A stretch of DNA of 35,740 nt, taken from IMG/VR virus record IMGVR_UViG_3300025481_000001, positions 1-35,740 of that record, one strand, 5' to 3'. A program made the translations under genes and the position numbers. The DNA is from a virus. The notes under the pieces are model-generated. The model saw nothing but the letters and a program-made list of their open reading frames with translations, ran no database searches and was not told the origin of the DNA. Position 1 is the stretch's first letter; every line of letters begins with the position of its first letter. Shown piece after piece: positions 13,482 to 21,710 of this stretch.

Positions 13482-14201
13482 ATGTCCGCCCGCACCGGAA
13501 AAATCGCCCGCCTCCCCGTCAAGCTCCGCGAGGAACTCAACCAGCGCCTCCTCGATGGCCAGTCCGCCGGCAAGATCCTCCCCTGGCTGAACACTCACCC
13601 CACCGTCAAGCGCATTCTGGATGAAGACTTCGAGGGACTGCTCATCAACGATAATAATCTCAGCGCCTGGCGCGACGGCGGCTTTGCCGACTGGCAGCGC
13701 CAGCGCGGACGCATTGATCGCACGCGCGAGCTGGCCCGCTATGCCGCCGAGCAATCGCGCGCCGGCGGCGCGAGCATCGCGGACGGCGCCGCCGCCATCG
13801 CCTCAGGCCAGCTCCTCGAACTCCTCGAAGTCATGGACGAGGCAACCGAAGGCGATGCCGGGAAAACGGAAGATGGCCAGCCAAAACGTTTCTCGCCCGA
13901 CGGCCTTTTAAAAATCGCCGCCGCGCTTTCCAGCCTGCGCAACACCGAGCAGACCGACGTCAAACTCGCGATCCAAAAAAAGCAGCTCAAGCAAAAGGAC
14001 CGGCAGATTGATCTGGACGAACAAATCTTCCGCCGCGAGACCTGCGAACTGTTTTTGAAATGGCACGCGGCCAGGAACGCCCTCGACGTGGCGAACAGCG
14101 ACAGCTCGAACGCCGACAAAATCGAGCGCCTTGGACAGCTCATGTTTCCCGGCACCTGGAAACCGGTAATCCCAGGCCGAGGTTCGGCAGCCGCCGCATG
14201 A
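13482..14201 (+). CDS. Mu gp27-like protein (probable small terminase role)
   Basis: The 239-residue protein opens with ARTGKIARLPVKLREELNQR, the same 'kI..LP.elr..l...l' beginning as Mu gp27/DUF3486 proteins. An HTH-like stretch follows (LLINDNNLSAWRDGGFADWQ), which in that family is the DNA-binding part. The middle and C-terminal half is strongly helical with a Lys/Asp coiled coil (KKQLKQKDRQIDLDEQIFRR). Mu gp27 lies directly before the terminase large subunit, as here, and probably recognises packaging DNA. The last residues (PGRGSAAAA) coincide with a GCCGAGGTTCGGC repeat at 14173-14185 that recurs near 22822. Confidence 0.72.
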   Translation: MSARTGKIARLPVKLREELNQRLLDGQSAGKILPWLNTHPTVKRILDEDFEGLLINDNNLSAWRDGGFADWQRQRGRIDRTRELARYAAEQSRAGGASIADGAAAIASGQLLELLEVMDEATEGDAGKTEDGQPKRFSPDGLLKIAAALSSLRNTEQTDVKLAIQKKQLKQKDRQIDLDEQIFRRETCELFLKWHAARNALDVANSDSSNADKIERLGQLMFPGTWKPVIPGRGSAAAA

Positions 14202-14204
14202 ACC

Positions 14205-15854
14205 ATGCTCGCCATCTATCAACCACGCGCCGGCCAGGTCGCCTTTGAGCTGGATGTTGAAGCCCATCGCATCTGCGCTTTCCTGACGCGCCGCCAATAC
14301 GGCAAAACCACCGACGCCGGACGCATCGCGCTCAAAAAAATGATGCGCACCGCCGGGCACACCGTTGTCTTCGGCTCCGTTAAACTCGATCTCGGCCGTG
14401 AAATCGTCCGCAAGGAAAGCGAGCAGATGAGCCGCGCTTTCCAGATGCTCGTGGCCATGGCCGCCCGCGCAAAAATGGAACTTTCTCTCGTGGATGCGGA
14501 CTCCGGCAAGGTGCTCAAGCCCGAGGAAATGGTGAACGCACGGCTGGCCGGCGACCGCTCCAAAAGCATCACCCCCGCCGACTTCGCCGAACTTTACGAG
14601 TCCCAACGCCTGGAGTTCCGACTCTACCATTCCCGCACCATCTATAGCCGCACCAAGGTTGTCGCCCTCACCCCGGATGCCGTCGGCGAGACCGGCGACC
14701 TGATCCTTGATGAAGTCGGCCGCGTGAAAAAATTCCTTGAAGTCTGGGAAGCCGTCAAGCCCATCATTTCCAGCAACCCGTATTTCCGCTGCCTGCTCAC
14801 CACCACCCCGCCGCCGGATGATACCCATTATTCATTCGAGCTGCTTTGCCCGCCCATCAACTGGAATCCACCGCCGTGCGCGGAGGGCAACACTTACACC
14901 AGCGAGCTGGGCGTTTTTGTCCGCCGCGTCACCGCTTGGGACGCCGCGCTGGACGGCGTGCCCCTCTACGACGACGACACCGGCGAGGCCATCACCCCGG
15001 ATGAATCCCGCCGCCGCGATCACAACAAGGATTCCTGGGACCGCAACTATGCCGTCAAGTTTGTTGTCGGCGGCACCGCAGCCTGCTCGCTCCTGCTCCT
15101 GGAAAATGCCCAGCAACGCGGCAAGCCCGGTGGCGAGCAACCCTGTGAATTTTTCCAGATCGAAGCCGACACCGACATGGACGCCGCGTTGATCTGGCTC
15201 AAGGAACATCTGACCGACGGCACGGTCGGTCTCGGCTGGGACCTGGCCACCACGGAAAAGCAGACCAGCAACCCATCGGCCCTCACCGTCATCGAGCGCG
15301 TCGGCAACGATTCCATTGCCCGCGCCATCTTCGTCTGGAAGACCGCCGACCCGGCCCTGGCCCTGGAGCGCGTCCATAATATATTGCTGGCCGTCAAGGC
15401 GCGCAAAACCGGCGGCCGCGCCAGACGCCTCTGCATTGACTCCACCAACGAACGCTACTTTGCCACCGACGCACGCAAGGAATTTCGCGGCGAAGTTTAT
15501 GTTGACCTTGTTGTCGCCAGCGAAACCATCGAGCGCCCCGGCCTGCCCAACATCAACCGCAAGCAACAACTCGGCGAGTCCCTCGTCTCCGAACTGGAAG
15601 ACAACCTTCTGGCGTTGCCGGCCGTCCGCTACGTGCGTGAAGATTTTCGCCTGGTGAAAAAGGAACGCGGGCAGTTCGTATGCGAGCCGGACGTGATGGG
15701 CCGGCACGGCGACACCTTTGATTCCACCAAACTCGCCCTGCACGCCCTCACCGGCAACAAAGGCATGACCATCGTCCCGCCCCCGGCTACCGCCCTGCCC
15801 AACGCCGTCCTGCCGAAGCCTTTTACGCGGCCTGCCAGCACCTCCACGTTATGA
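14205..15854 (+). CDS. Terminase large subunit (Mu gp28-like)
   Basis: The 549-residue protein has an ATPase domain with a Walker A-like RRQYGKTT (29-36; terminase large subunits often have Arg-rich variants), Walker B LILDEVG (166-172), and a coupling motif around LLTTTPPP. The nuclease domain is visible as GLGWDLATTE, RRLCIDSTNE and HGDTFDSTKLALHAL, with three acidic residues in an RNase H-like order. It pumps DNA into the prohead and, in Mu-like phages, cuts after about a headful including host flanks. It starts 3 nt after the gp27-like stop and ends in ATGA with a small ORF. The C-terminus is Pro-rich. Confidence 0.92.
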   Translation: MLAIYQPRAGQVAFELDVEAHRICAFLTRRQYGKTTDAGRIALKKMMRTAGHTVVFGSVKLDLGREIVRKESEQMSRAFQMLVAMAARAKMELSLVDADSGKVLKPEEMVNARLAGDRSKSITPADFAELYESQRLEFRLYHSRTIYSRTKVVALTPDAVGETGDLILDEVGRVKKFLEVWEAVKPIISSNPYFRCLLTTTPPPDDTHYSFELLCPPINWNPPPCAEGNTYTSELGVFVRRVTAWDAALDGVPLYDDDTGEAITPDESRRRDHNKDSWDRNYAVKFVVGGTAACSLLLLENAQQRGKPGGEQPCEFFQIEADTDMDAALIWLKEHLTDGTVGLGWDLATTEKQTSNPSALTVIERVGNDSIARAIFVWKTADPALALERVHNILLAVKARKTGGRARRLCIDSTNERYFATDARKEFRGEVYVDLVVASETIERPGLPNINRKQQLGESLVSELEDNLLALPAVRYVREDFRLVKKERGQFVCEPDVMGRHGDTFDSTKLALHALTGNKGMTIVPPPATALPNAVLPKPFTRPASTSTL

Positions 15855-16105
15855 TCACCCCCCTCCCAACCCGCAAGCGCCCCGGACGCCTTGTACCCCT
15901 CCGCGAAACGCCGCAGATTGATTCTGGTGAATGGTCTAATCGCAGCAAAATCGAATTTTTACCCAACCCAAGCCTGCCGCGTGATCGCGAAGCGATTTTA
16001 CGCGCACCCATTTCAAACGTGCTGCCGGCATCTTGCCGGCAGAACCAAATAAATTACCATGAAACATCTCAAACTCTTTGGCATCCCCGTCGCCTCCTTC
16101 GGTGA
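15851..16105 (+). CDS. Possible small ORF between terminase and portal (84 aa), contains a palindrome
   Basis: The ATG overlaps the terminase stop (ATGA), which favours translation. The product is MITPLPTRKRPGRLVPLRET and so on, Pro/Arg-rich, then the 25-bp palindrome at 16018-16042 encodes SNVLPASCRQ. The last 15 codons overlap the portal in another frame. It may be a remnant whose original stop was lost with the palindrome. Low confidence as a functional gene. Confidence 0.35.
   Translation: MITPLPTRKRPGRLVPLRETPQIDSGEWSNRSKIEFLPNPSLPRDREAILRAPISNVLPASCRQNQINYHETSQTLWHPRRLLR
16018..16042 (+). repeat. 25-bp palindrome before the portal gene
   Basis: A perfect copy of the family (GCCGGCA/TGCCGGC arms). 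It stands 16 nt before the portal ATG, inside the small frame above, where it reads NVLPASCRQ. Confidence 0.95.
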
Positions 16106-17825
16106 GTCCAAACCCGCGTCGCGCGGCAAGCCCGTTGCTCCGCCCTTTCAGCAGGGCGCCACCCTCTCGCCTAGGTTCGAGCCGAGCAACATCACCCAGG
16201 ACATCACCGCCAACGACATTCAGAATGCCATCCGCGAGGCCGAGAACGGCCAGACCTATAATCTCTTCCGCCTCTATCGCGACGTCCTCCTTTCCGACAA
16301 CCATATTCAGGCCGAGATCAACACCCGCAAGCTCGCCCTCCTCGCCCAGCCGCTTGCCATCATGCCGGCGGACAAAGACAACCCCGACGACGTCGCCCTG
16401 GCCGCCGCCTTCACCCGCGCGAAATCCGATTGCGCAAACTGGCGCGACGGTCTCGTTGCGTTGATGGACTCAAATTGCGGCTGGCCAGTTTCCATCGTCG
16501 AAAAAATAATGCAGCCCGCCGGCGAACCGGCCGGCGATGAACCGCAGTTGCAATTCACGTTGGCCCGCCTCGTGCCCGTCAACCCGCAGGCGCTCTGTTA
16601 CCAGTGGGCCTATCAACTCGGAGGCTTCGGGAGCGGCACCGCCTCAAGCATCCAGCAGATCCAGACGCCCGCCAATGGTTTGAACCAGGCGCCCTACATC
16701 ATGGACTTGAATCGCTGGGAGCCGTATTTGAAACTCTGGCCCATCGGCGAGAACGGCCGCATCATCTACGACGCCACCCACGCCGAGTATCTTGACCGCA
16801 CGCGCCACATGGTCCATCGCGGCCATCTCCTCACCGGCTTTCGCGATAATTGGGGCGGCCCCTTCCGCGCCATTCTCTTCTGGTGGTATTTCCGCAATCT
16901 GGGACGCGAATGGTTCGCCCGCTTCATGGAGCGCTTCGGCTCGCCCTTCCCCGTCGGCTACACCGACGCCACGGACGCCGCGGCCGTGGCGCTGTTGCGC
17001 GAAGCCTTCGACCTGGCCCGGAGCATCGGCGGCCTCGTCGTGGACGAAAGTTCCCGCATTGATTTGAAAGAGGCCATGGTCGCCGGCGGCGCGGACGGCC
17101 ACAAAACTTTCCACGACCTGTGCAACAACGAAATTTCCAAGCTCATCACCGGCCTGGATTCCGGGAGCAAGCCGCACGGCCTCAACGCCGGCGCGAACCA
17201 GATGCAGCAAAGCGTGCGCGAAGACTACCGCATGTTCGACCAATCCAGCCTGTCCGAGACCGTCATTCAGCAGCTCGTCATTCCCTTCCGCGACATGAAC
17301 GGCTTGAAAGGCATGATCAAACTCGTCTGGGGCGGCCTCAGCGACGTTGACGCCAAAATGTTCGCCGATTTCCTCATGGCCATGAGCACCGCCGGCTGGA
17401 CACCCACCGATGATGCGATCCCGACCGTTGAAGAGCGCACCGGCATCCCCTTCGAGCGCATCATCCCCCCCGCGCCGCTTGATCCCGGCTTCGGAGGGAC
17501 GAGTTCCACGAGTCCCCAAAATAAAAACTCTAAGAAACCAACTCCCTTCACCGTCTTTTCCGTTGGCGATCCGCAACCGAAGCCCACGCCCATAGACTCC
17601 ATCGTCGAGAAACATTCCGCCGCCCTCGCCGCCGCCTTTCGCGGCGCGCTCGCTCCGGTCCGGCAGATCGTCCTGAGCAGCACCTCGCGCGCGGACTGCG
17701 AAGCAAAGCTGAAATTGTTCTACGCCGACTGGCAGCCTCAGCGCGTCCAGGAGATTCTGGAGGAAGCGTTGCAAGTGTGTGCGGCGACAGGTGCGGCGGA
17801 GGGCAGTCCAAAGCCCAAGGTCTAA
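16059..17825 (+). CDS. Portal protein (Mu gp29 / DUF935 family)
   Basis: The 588-residue protein starts MKHLKLFGIPVASFGESKPA and has the DUF935 order: SNITQDITANDIQNAIREAE, then FRLYRDVLLSDNHIQAEINT, the core helix and the stem region RHMVHRGHLLTGFRDNWGGP with ILFWWYFRNLGREWFARFME and FGSPFPVGY, which is the signature I know for Mu portal gp29. It forms the dodecameric ring through which DNA enters and leaves. It follows the terminase as in Mu and precedes the F-like gene. The last residues lie in a Lys/Pro stretch next to heptamer-type repeats. Confidence 0.93.
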   Translation: MKHLKLFGIPVASFGESKPASRGKPVAPPFQQGATLSPRFEPSNITQDITANDIQNAIREAENGQTYNLFRLYRDVLLSDNHIQAEINTRKLALLAQPLAIMPADKDNPDDVALAAAFTRAKSDCANWRDGLVALMDSNCGWPVSIVEKIMQPAGEPAGDEPQLQFTLARLVPVNPQALCYQWAYQLGGFGSGTASSIQQIQTPANGLNQAPYIMDLNRWEPYLKLWPIGENGRIIYDATHAEYLDRTRHMVHRGHLLTGFRDNWGGPFRAILFWWYFRNLGREWFARFMERFGSPFPVGYTDATDAAAVALLREAFDLARSIGGLVVDESSRIDLKEAMVAGGADGHKTFHDLCNNEISKLITGLDSGSKPHGLNAGANQMQQSVREDYRMFDQSSLSETVIQQLVIPFRDMNGLKGMIKLVWGGLSDVDAKMFADFLMAMSTAGWTPTDDAIPTVEERTGIPFERIIPPAPLDPGFGGTSSTSPQNKNSKKPTPFTVFSVGDPQPKPTPIDSIVEKHSAALAAAFRGALAPVRQIVLSSTSRADCEAKLKLFYADWQPQRVQEILEEALQVCAATGAAEGSPKPKV

Positions 17826-17881
17826 AGTCCAAAGTTGTATGATCCGACTGACATTGGACATTGGACATTGAACTTTGGACT
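17826..17881. repeat. Heptamer array between portal and minor head genes
   Basis: Units AAGTCCAAAG and GGACATT/GAACTTT (same family as 3181-3216, in both orientations) fill the gap. The start codon of the next gene lies in the last unit (GGACTATGGAC), so the repeat provides the leader of that message. Confidence 0.88.
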
Positions 17882-18691
17882 ATGGACGCTTTTTTTAAAC
17901 CATCGCCGCACAAAGAGGCCGCCGCTCTCATCGCCGGCAAGCCTGTAGTGAGCGGCAAGGTCTTCCGCGCCATGCTCCCCGAGCTGAAGGCCCGTGTCTT
18001 CACCATCACCGGCATTGCCGGCGCGAACGTCTTGCAGACCGTCCGCGACAGCGTCGCGGCCATCCCGCTGGGGGAGCAAACTTGGGACGAATCCAAAAAA
18101 GAAATCATGGACGCGCTTGACCCCTATTTGGGTGACGGCGCCGAAGTCCGCGCCGAAATGATTCTCCGCGTCAACGGTTTTCAGGCATTCAGCGCCAGCG
18201 TCTGGCGCGTCGCCCAGGCTGATGACGACACCACCTGCCTCCAATATCTCCACGGCGAATGCCAGGTGCCCACCGAAAGCCATCTCGCGTTGAACGGCGT
18301 GATCCTGCCCAAGGATGATCCGTTTTGGGATGACCATTACGGACCCTGGGGCCATCTCGGCTGCGTGTGCTACGCGCGCCCGATGAATCCCGACCTTGTG
18401 GACGAGGCGCGCGCTGAAGGCGACGCCTCCGACAACCCGGAAGACCAGAATGTCATCGAAGGCCCGGCCCTCAAGCAACTGCACAACGGCAACCTCATGC
18501 GCGATGGCCAGCGCCACGACGTGAGCGCTCCGGACGATCCGGACGCCTTCCGCTGGCACCCCGACGACTTGACCATGTCCATGAAAGACCTCCGAGCCAA
18601 ATACGACCCGGAAGTCTTCCAGGAATTTGAAACCAAAGCCCGCAACACCAAACTCGACACCGGCACCCTCTGGACCTACCTTGATTGGTAG
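17882..18691 (+). CDS. Minor head protein (Mu gp30 / F, SPP1 gp7 family)
   Basis: The start at 17882 (MDAFFKPSPHKEAAALIAGK) is chosen over an upstream ATG that lies wholly inside heptamers. The 269-residue protein has the SPP1 gp7/MuF C-terminal pattern: VWRVAQADDDTTCLQYLHGE with Cys, then GPWGHLGCVCYARP, the 'H..C.C' region typical of the family. Helices VFRAMLPELKARVFTITGIA and AEMILRVNGFQAF precede it. MuF proteins attach to the portal inside the head and often leave with the DNA. Order portal-F-G matches Mu. Confidence 0.85.
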   Translation: MDAFFKPSPHKEAAALIAGKPVVSGKVFRAMLPELKARVFTITGIAGANVLQTVRDSVAAIPLGEQTWDESKKEIMDALDPYLGDGAEVRAEMILRVNGFQAFSASVWRVAQADDDTTCLQYLHGECQVPTESHLALNGVILPKDDPFWDDHYGPWGHLGCVCYARPMNPDLVDEARAEGDASDNPEDQNVIEGPALKQLHNGNLMRDGQRHDVSAPDDPDAFRWHPDDLTMSMKDLRAKYDPEVFQEFETKARNTKLDTGTLWTYLDW

Positions 18692-18697
18692 GGCCTT

Positions 18698-18739
18698 CTC
18701 CCTCTCCTCGCTAAACGAGGAGAGGGCCGGGGTGAGGAG
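18698..18739. repeat. CCCTCTCC-type palindrome, copy 1
   Basis: CCCTCTCCTCG and CGAGGAGAGGG form the stem around CTAAA, followed by the constant tail CCGGGGTGAGG. Further copies lie at 21711-21752, 24309-24344 and 25271-25312; the last two are inside reading frames. Confidence 0.92.
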
Positions 18740-18759
18740 TCGTAATAAAAAAATAACCT

Positions 18760-19206
18760 ATGGCCGGCTTCAGTTTTAAAATCACGCGCAACGACATTTC
18801 GCCCACGCTCACCCGGGCGGCGAACGCCGCCAAATATCCAGAGAAAGCTTATCGCGCCGGCGGCACTACCCTCATGAGTATTACGATGGGCACCTTCAAT
18901 GACGCCGGAGCATCCTATCGGCCCCGTATCTGGAAAGAAAAAAAAGACGGCTCCCCGAGCTATCTCCAAAAATCCCGCGTGCTGTCGCTGAGTTTCCATC
19001 TGGACGTGGGCAGTGACCACGCGACAGTTTCCAACTCCGCGCTCGCCAAAGGATTCCCTTACGGCGTCGTCCATCAATTCGGCTCGACCGACGGCAAGAC
19101 GCCGCCGCGTCCATTCTTTCCGGTTGAGAATGGCAAGCTCACGCCCAAGGCCGAGGAAAAAATCGGCGCGGCAATGATGCGCGCCATCGAGAGACAGGTG
19201 GAATGA
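18760..19206 (+). CDS. Phage virion morphogenesis protein (Mu gpG-like)
   Basis: The 148-residue protein shows the gpG/HK97 gp10-like fold signs: a helical N-terminus, KSRVLSLSFHLDVGSDHATV strands, and near the C-terminus KGFPYGVVHQFGSTDGKTPP then RPFFPV, the family's 'a.iHqfG......pPRpfl' motif. In Mu it acts in head-tail joining or tail completion. It follows the F-like gene after a palindromic repeat, in Mu order. A C-terminal helix (EKIGAAMMRAIERQVE) ends the protein. Confidence 0.87.
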   Translation: MAGFSFKITRNDISPTLTRAANAAKYPEKAYRAGGTTLMSITMGTFNDAGASYRPRIWKEKKDGSPSYLQKSRVLSLSFHLDVGSDHATVSNSALAKGFPYGVVHQFGSTDGKTPPRPFFPVENGKLTPKAEEKIGAAMMRAIERQVE

Positions 19207-19467
19207 AACGTGATGCGTGAAACGTGAACTGCCAGGCGGCGCTGTCACGTTTTACGTTTCACGTTTCACGCGGAATGGGTCTTCGATTTTTCTTGGCGCT
19301 TCCATTTTCTGTCTTACATTCCCCCCATTCGACGTTCGATGTTCAGCGTTCGATGCCTGCCGCGGGGAGCTATTAGTGATTTACGCGGTTTCCCCCTTTT
19401 AAATAATCCGCGCCTTGTCCGCCTTGTCCGCCGCGTGCGCTTACGCTTTTCCTGAATCCGTGAAACA
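19207..19467. repeat. Repeat cluster: CACGTTT heptamers and copy 2 of the long composite repeat
   Basis: No gene is supported. From 19207 to about 19272 ACGTTTC units occur in both orientations around CTGCCAGGCGGCGCTGTCACG, so the stretch could fold into a large hairpin. From about 19272 to 19450 it matches the 9021-9165 copy, with an extra block (about 19354-19390) that resembles the GCGC-stem palindrome at 25336 and 28157. The protease GTG follows directly. Confidence 0.82.
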
Positions 19468-20622
19468 GTGCGCATCGTGATAGACGACGCGCAGCTAAAA
19501 ACTTTCAAGATTTCCAACCACGCCCTCACCGGCGCTGCGCTCCCCACCCGCCTTAAAATCTTTTCCTGGGGCGACAATCCCTCCACCAAGGGCAACTACC
19601 GCGCCGGCAAAATAACCGCCGCCGTCCTGTCCGCCAATCAGAAGCGCGAAGGCTTCGACCGCGTCGCCATAGATTTCGACCATTGCACCGTGCGCGGCAC
19701 GGCCGCCTATAACGAGCTGATGAAAAACGGCCAGCCGCCCATCATCTTCGGTTACGGTGATGTCACACCCGTTGAAGACGACGGCATCTTCCTGGAGAAC
19801 ATCGTCTGGACGCCGCTGGGCCTGCAACGCGCGAAAAACTTTGAAGACCTTTCCCCGGCCCTCCTTGATGAAGGCGGCGAGGTCACCATGATCCATTCCG
19901 TCGCTCTTACTCCCAACGGTTCCATCACTGACCTCAACTTTTTTAACACCTCTCCCGGAACGCCGGCCTCCGGCACGGCATCCCCAAACCAAAACCAAAA
20001 CGCAAACCATCCAATGAAAAAACCTATCACGCCCGAAGAACTCGTGCCCGTCCTCGGTCTCAAGACCGATTCCAAACGTGAGGACGTGCTGTCACGCCTC
20101 GGCCTCATCTCCACCCTTGCCGCCCTTTTCCCGGACGGCAAACTCGTCGCGCCCGAGGAACTCACCACGCTCACCGCCGGTCTCGGCGACCGCCTCAAGA
20201 AAATCGAGGACGCCGGCACCAAGGCCATTGCCACCCTGTCCGCCACCATCGGCGGCAAGGTCCTCACGTTCAGCGCCGAGGATCTGGTGCAAATCATCCC
20301 GCGCCTCGACGCGCTGGAATCCGGCATTAAGACCGGCCAGGCCGCCACTCTCAACGCCCTGCGCGACGATCTCGTGGCCACCTTCGCCGCCGAGGGCAAG
20401 GTCCCCAAGAAACCCGACGGCTCGGCCTTCTCCGCCGATGAGTTGAAGAAACTCGAAGTCGGCACGCTGCAAATCCTTTCCGCCAACACCCCCGTCTCCG
20501 TCGCCCTCGCCGAGCGCTCCCGCACCGGCCTCACCGACGGCGCCCAAAAGAAATTCACCGGCAAGGACGGCAAAGTGGACATGGCCGGACTCCTCGACGC
20601 CGAAGCCGCCGCCGGCAGCTAA
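19468..20622 (+). CDS. Head maturation protease with fused scaffold (Mu gpI-like)
   Basis: A GTG start at 19468 (MRIVIDDAQLKTFKISNHAL) opens 384 codons. The N-terminal part (to about 160) fits the Mu gpI prohead protease: GVS-type strands GFDRVAIDFDHCTVRG, AAYNELMKNGQPP, EDDGIFLENIVWTPLG, and EGGEVTMIHSVALTPNGSI, which is close to other gpI proteins in the last strands. The C-terminal part, from about 182, is helical and charged like a scaffold. The two are joined by a linker (TSPGTPASGTASPNQNQN) encoded by a palindromic repeat at 19955-19980. The protein cleaves head proteins and itself during prohead maturation. Confidence 0.85.
   Translation: MRIVIDDAQLKTFKISNHALTGAALPTRLKIFSWGDNPSTKGNYRAGKITAAVLSANQKREGFDRVAIDFDHCTVRGTAAYNELMKNGQPPIIFGYGDVTPVEDDGIFLENIVWTPLGLQRAKNFEDLSPALLDEGGEVTMIHSVALTPNGSITDLNFFNTSPGTPASGTASPNQNQNANHPMKKPITPEELVPVLGLKTDSKREDVLSRLGLISTLAALFPDGKLVAPEELTTLTAGLGDRLKKIEDAGTKAIATLSATIGGKVLTFSAEDLVQIIPRLDALESGIKTGQAATLNALRDDLVATFAAEGKVPKKPDGSAFSADELKKLEVGTLQILSANTPVSVALAERSRTGLTDGAQKKFTGKDGKVDMAGLLDAEAAAGS
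19955..19980. repeat. GCCGGCCTCCGGC palindrome in the protease-scaffold linker
   Basis: The sequence CGGAACGCCGGCCTCC and GGCACGGCA encodes PGTPASGTA here. The copy at 24054-24078 encodes GAPASGTA in the methyltransferase-glycosyltransferase. Both are in the same frame phase. Confidence 0.88.
20014..20622 (+). CDS. Nested in-frame scaffold protein (Mu gpZ-like, 202 aa)
   Basis: An internal ATG at 20014 (MKKPITPEELVPVLGLKTDS) lies in frame in the protease gene. Mu makes its scaffold gpZ from the 3' part of gene I in the same way. The product is helix-rich and acidic/lysine-rich (LFPDGKLVAPEELTTLTAGL, EVGTLQILSANTPVSV), a common scaffold composition. The ribosome site is weak (CAAACCATCCA precedes), so the nested product is inferred from the Mu parallel and the domain boundary. 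Confidence 0.55.
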   Translation: MKKPITPEELVPVLGLKTDSKREDVLSRLGLISTLAALFPDGKLVAPEELTTLTAGLGDRLKKIEDAGTKAIATLSATIGGKVLTFSAEDLVQIIPRLDALESGIKTGQAATLNALRDDLVATFAAEGKVPKKPDGSAFSADELKKLEVGTLQILSANTPVSVALAERSRTGLTDGAQKKFTGKDGKVDMAGLLDAEAAAGS

Positions 20623-20625
20623 CCC

Positions 20626-20652
20626 ATCACGTTTCACGTTTCACGTTTCAAA
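20626..20652. repeat. ACGTTTC heptamer array before the capsid gene
   Basis: Three ACGTTTC units follow the protease stop and precede an AT-rich leader (AAAAATAAAAATC) and the capsid ATG. It matches the array at 19247-19272. Confidence 0.9.
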
Positions 20653-20678
20653 AAATAAAAATCAACTATTAAACGAAT

Positions 20679-21698
20679 ATGGCAAAACTTTTCTTAACCG
20701 CAATGGACCTCGCCGCTCGCCGCGGCACCGACAAGGAAATCGGCCTTGTCCAGCAAATCATCAGCGCCGCCCCCGAGATCGCCGTCCTCTCCGGCCGTCC
20801 CATCCCCGGCACCAGCACCACCGCCCGCGTGCAGATCGGCATCAGCAAGGGCGGCGCCTTCCGCTCCTTCAACTCCGGCGTTGTTCCCGGCGCCGGCGCC
20901 TATGAACGCCGCCGCTTCGAGACCTTCTTCTTTGACTCGCACCTCTCGATTGACGAGGCCGAAGTCATCGCCGCCGCGCAGGACGGCGACAGCATCGGCG
21001 ACCTGCAATCCGATGAAGTCACCGGGGCCTTGCAGGACAAGGCCATCAAGTTTTCCCAGCAATTCTACGGCGGGCTGGGTTACAATGCCGGCGGTTTCCC
21101 CGGCCTCATTGACGTGCTCAAAATCTACAACGGCAACGGCGTCGCCAATGCCGGCGTGGTGGATTCCCGCACGGGCAAGCCCATCGTCAATTTTATTGAC
21201 GCGAATCCTGGCAGCGTCAATCCCGCCGCGGAATGTGTCTGGTATGTCTGGAACAATCCCCAGGGCATCGGCTTCCTGTTCGGCGGCAACCAGACCGTGG
21301 ACATGAAGCCGTGGGTCTGGCAATACGTTGCCGACCCCAAGGACGCCACCAAGCAGCTCCGCAAGAACATCACCAACATCTCCGGCTTCATCGGTCTGAG
21401 CGCCGCCCATCCCTGGTGTGTCGCCTGCGTTAAAAACATTGACGCCGCCCATCCCTGGACGGATGCCCTGACCGCCAAGCTCGATGCCCTCATCCCGACC
21501 GGCATCAAGTACACCCACTGTTTCGCCACCAAACGCGCCAGGGGCGGCCTCCAGCAGTCCCGCACCGTGGTCATCCAGGCCAGCCGCCAGACCGGCAACG
21601 CCCGCGACATCGCCAACGTTTCCGAAGTCCCCACCACCGACATGAACGGCGTGCCGATCGTGGTCACCGACGGCATCCAACTGTCCGCCGCATTCTGA
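20679..21698 (+). CDS. Major capsid protein
   Basis: The 339-residue protein (MAKLFLTAMDLAARRGTDKE) directly follows protease and scaffold, the position of Mu gpT. An N-terminal helical arm, an IGISKGGAFRSFNSGVVPGA stretch, the long E-loop-like QTVDMKPWVWQYVADPKDAT and a C-terminal strand (TTDMNGVPIVVTDGIQLSAA) are compatible with an HK97-fold capsid. It is longest in beta content and has the strict codon usage of a highly expressed gene. I rest the call on position, size and fold look; sequence similarity to gpT itself is not obvious. The gene has its own AT-rich leader with no strong ribosome site. Confidence 0.8.
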   Translation: MAKLFLTAMDLAARRGTDKEIGLVQQIISAAPEIAVLSGRPIPGTSTTARVQIGISKGGAFRSFNSGVVPGAGAYERRRFETFFFDSHLSIDEAEVIAAAQDGDSIGDLQSDEVTGALQDKAIKFSQQFYGGLGYNAGGFPGLIDVLKIYNGNGVANAGVVDSRTGKPIVNFIDANPGSVNPAAECVWYVWNNPQGIGFLFGGNQTVDMKPWVWQYVADPKDATKQLRKNITNISGFIGLSAAHPWCVACVKNIDAAHPWTDALTAKLDALIPTGIKYTHCFATKRARGGLQQSRTVVIQASRQTGNARDIANVSEVPTTDMNGVPIVVTDGIQLSAAF

Positions 21699-21710
21699 TT
21701 AATCTTCGCC

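Noticed and set aside
13908-17861. Long minus-strand ORFs opposite the gp27-like, terminase and portal genes (13908-14828, 14832-15743, 16644-17861)
   Set aside because: They mirror strongly supported plus-strand genes codon for codon, are rich in Gly, Ala, Val and Arg, and show no family features; they are artefacts of high GC.
20092-21680. Minus-strand ORFs opposite scaffold and capsid genes
   Set aside because: Gly/Ala/Val/Asp-rich shadows of the plus-strand coding frames.
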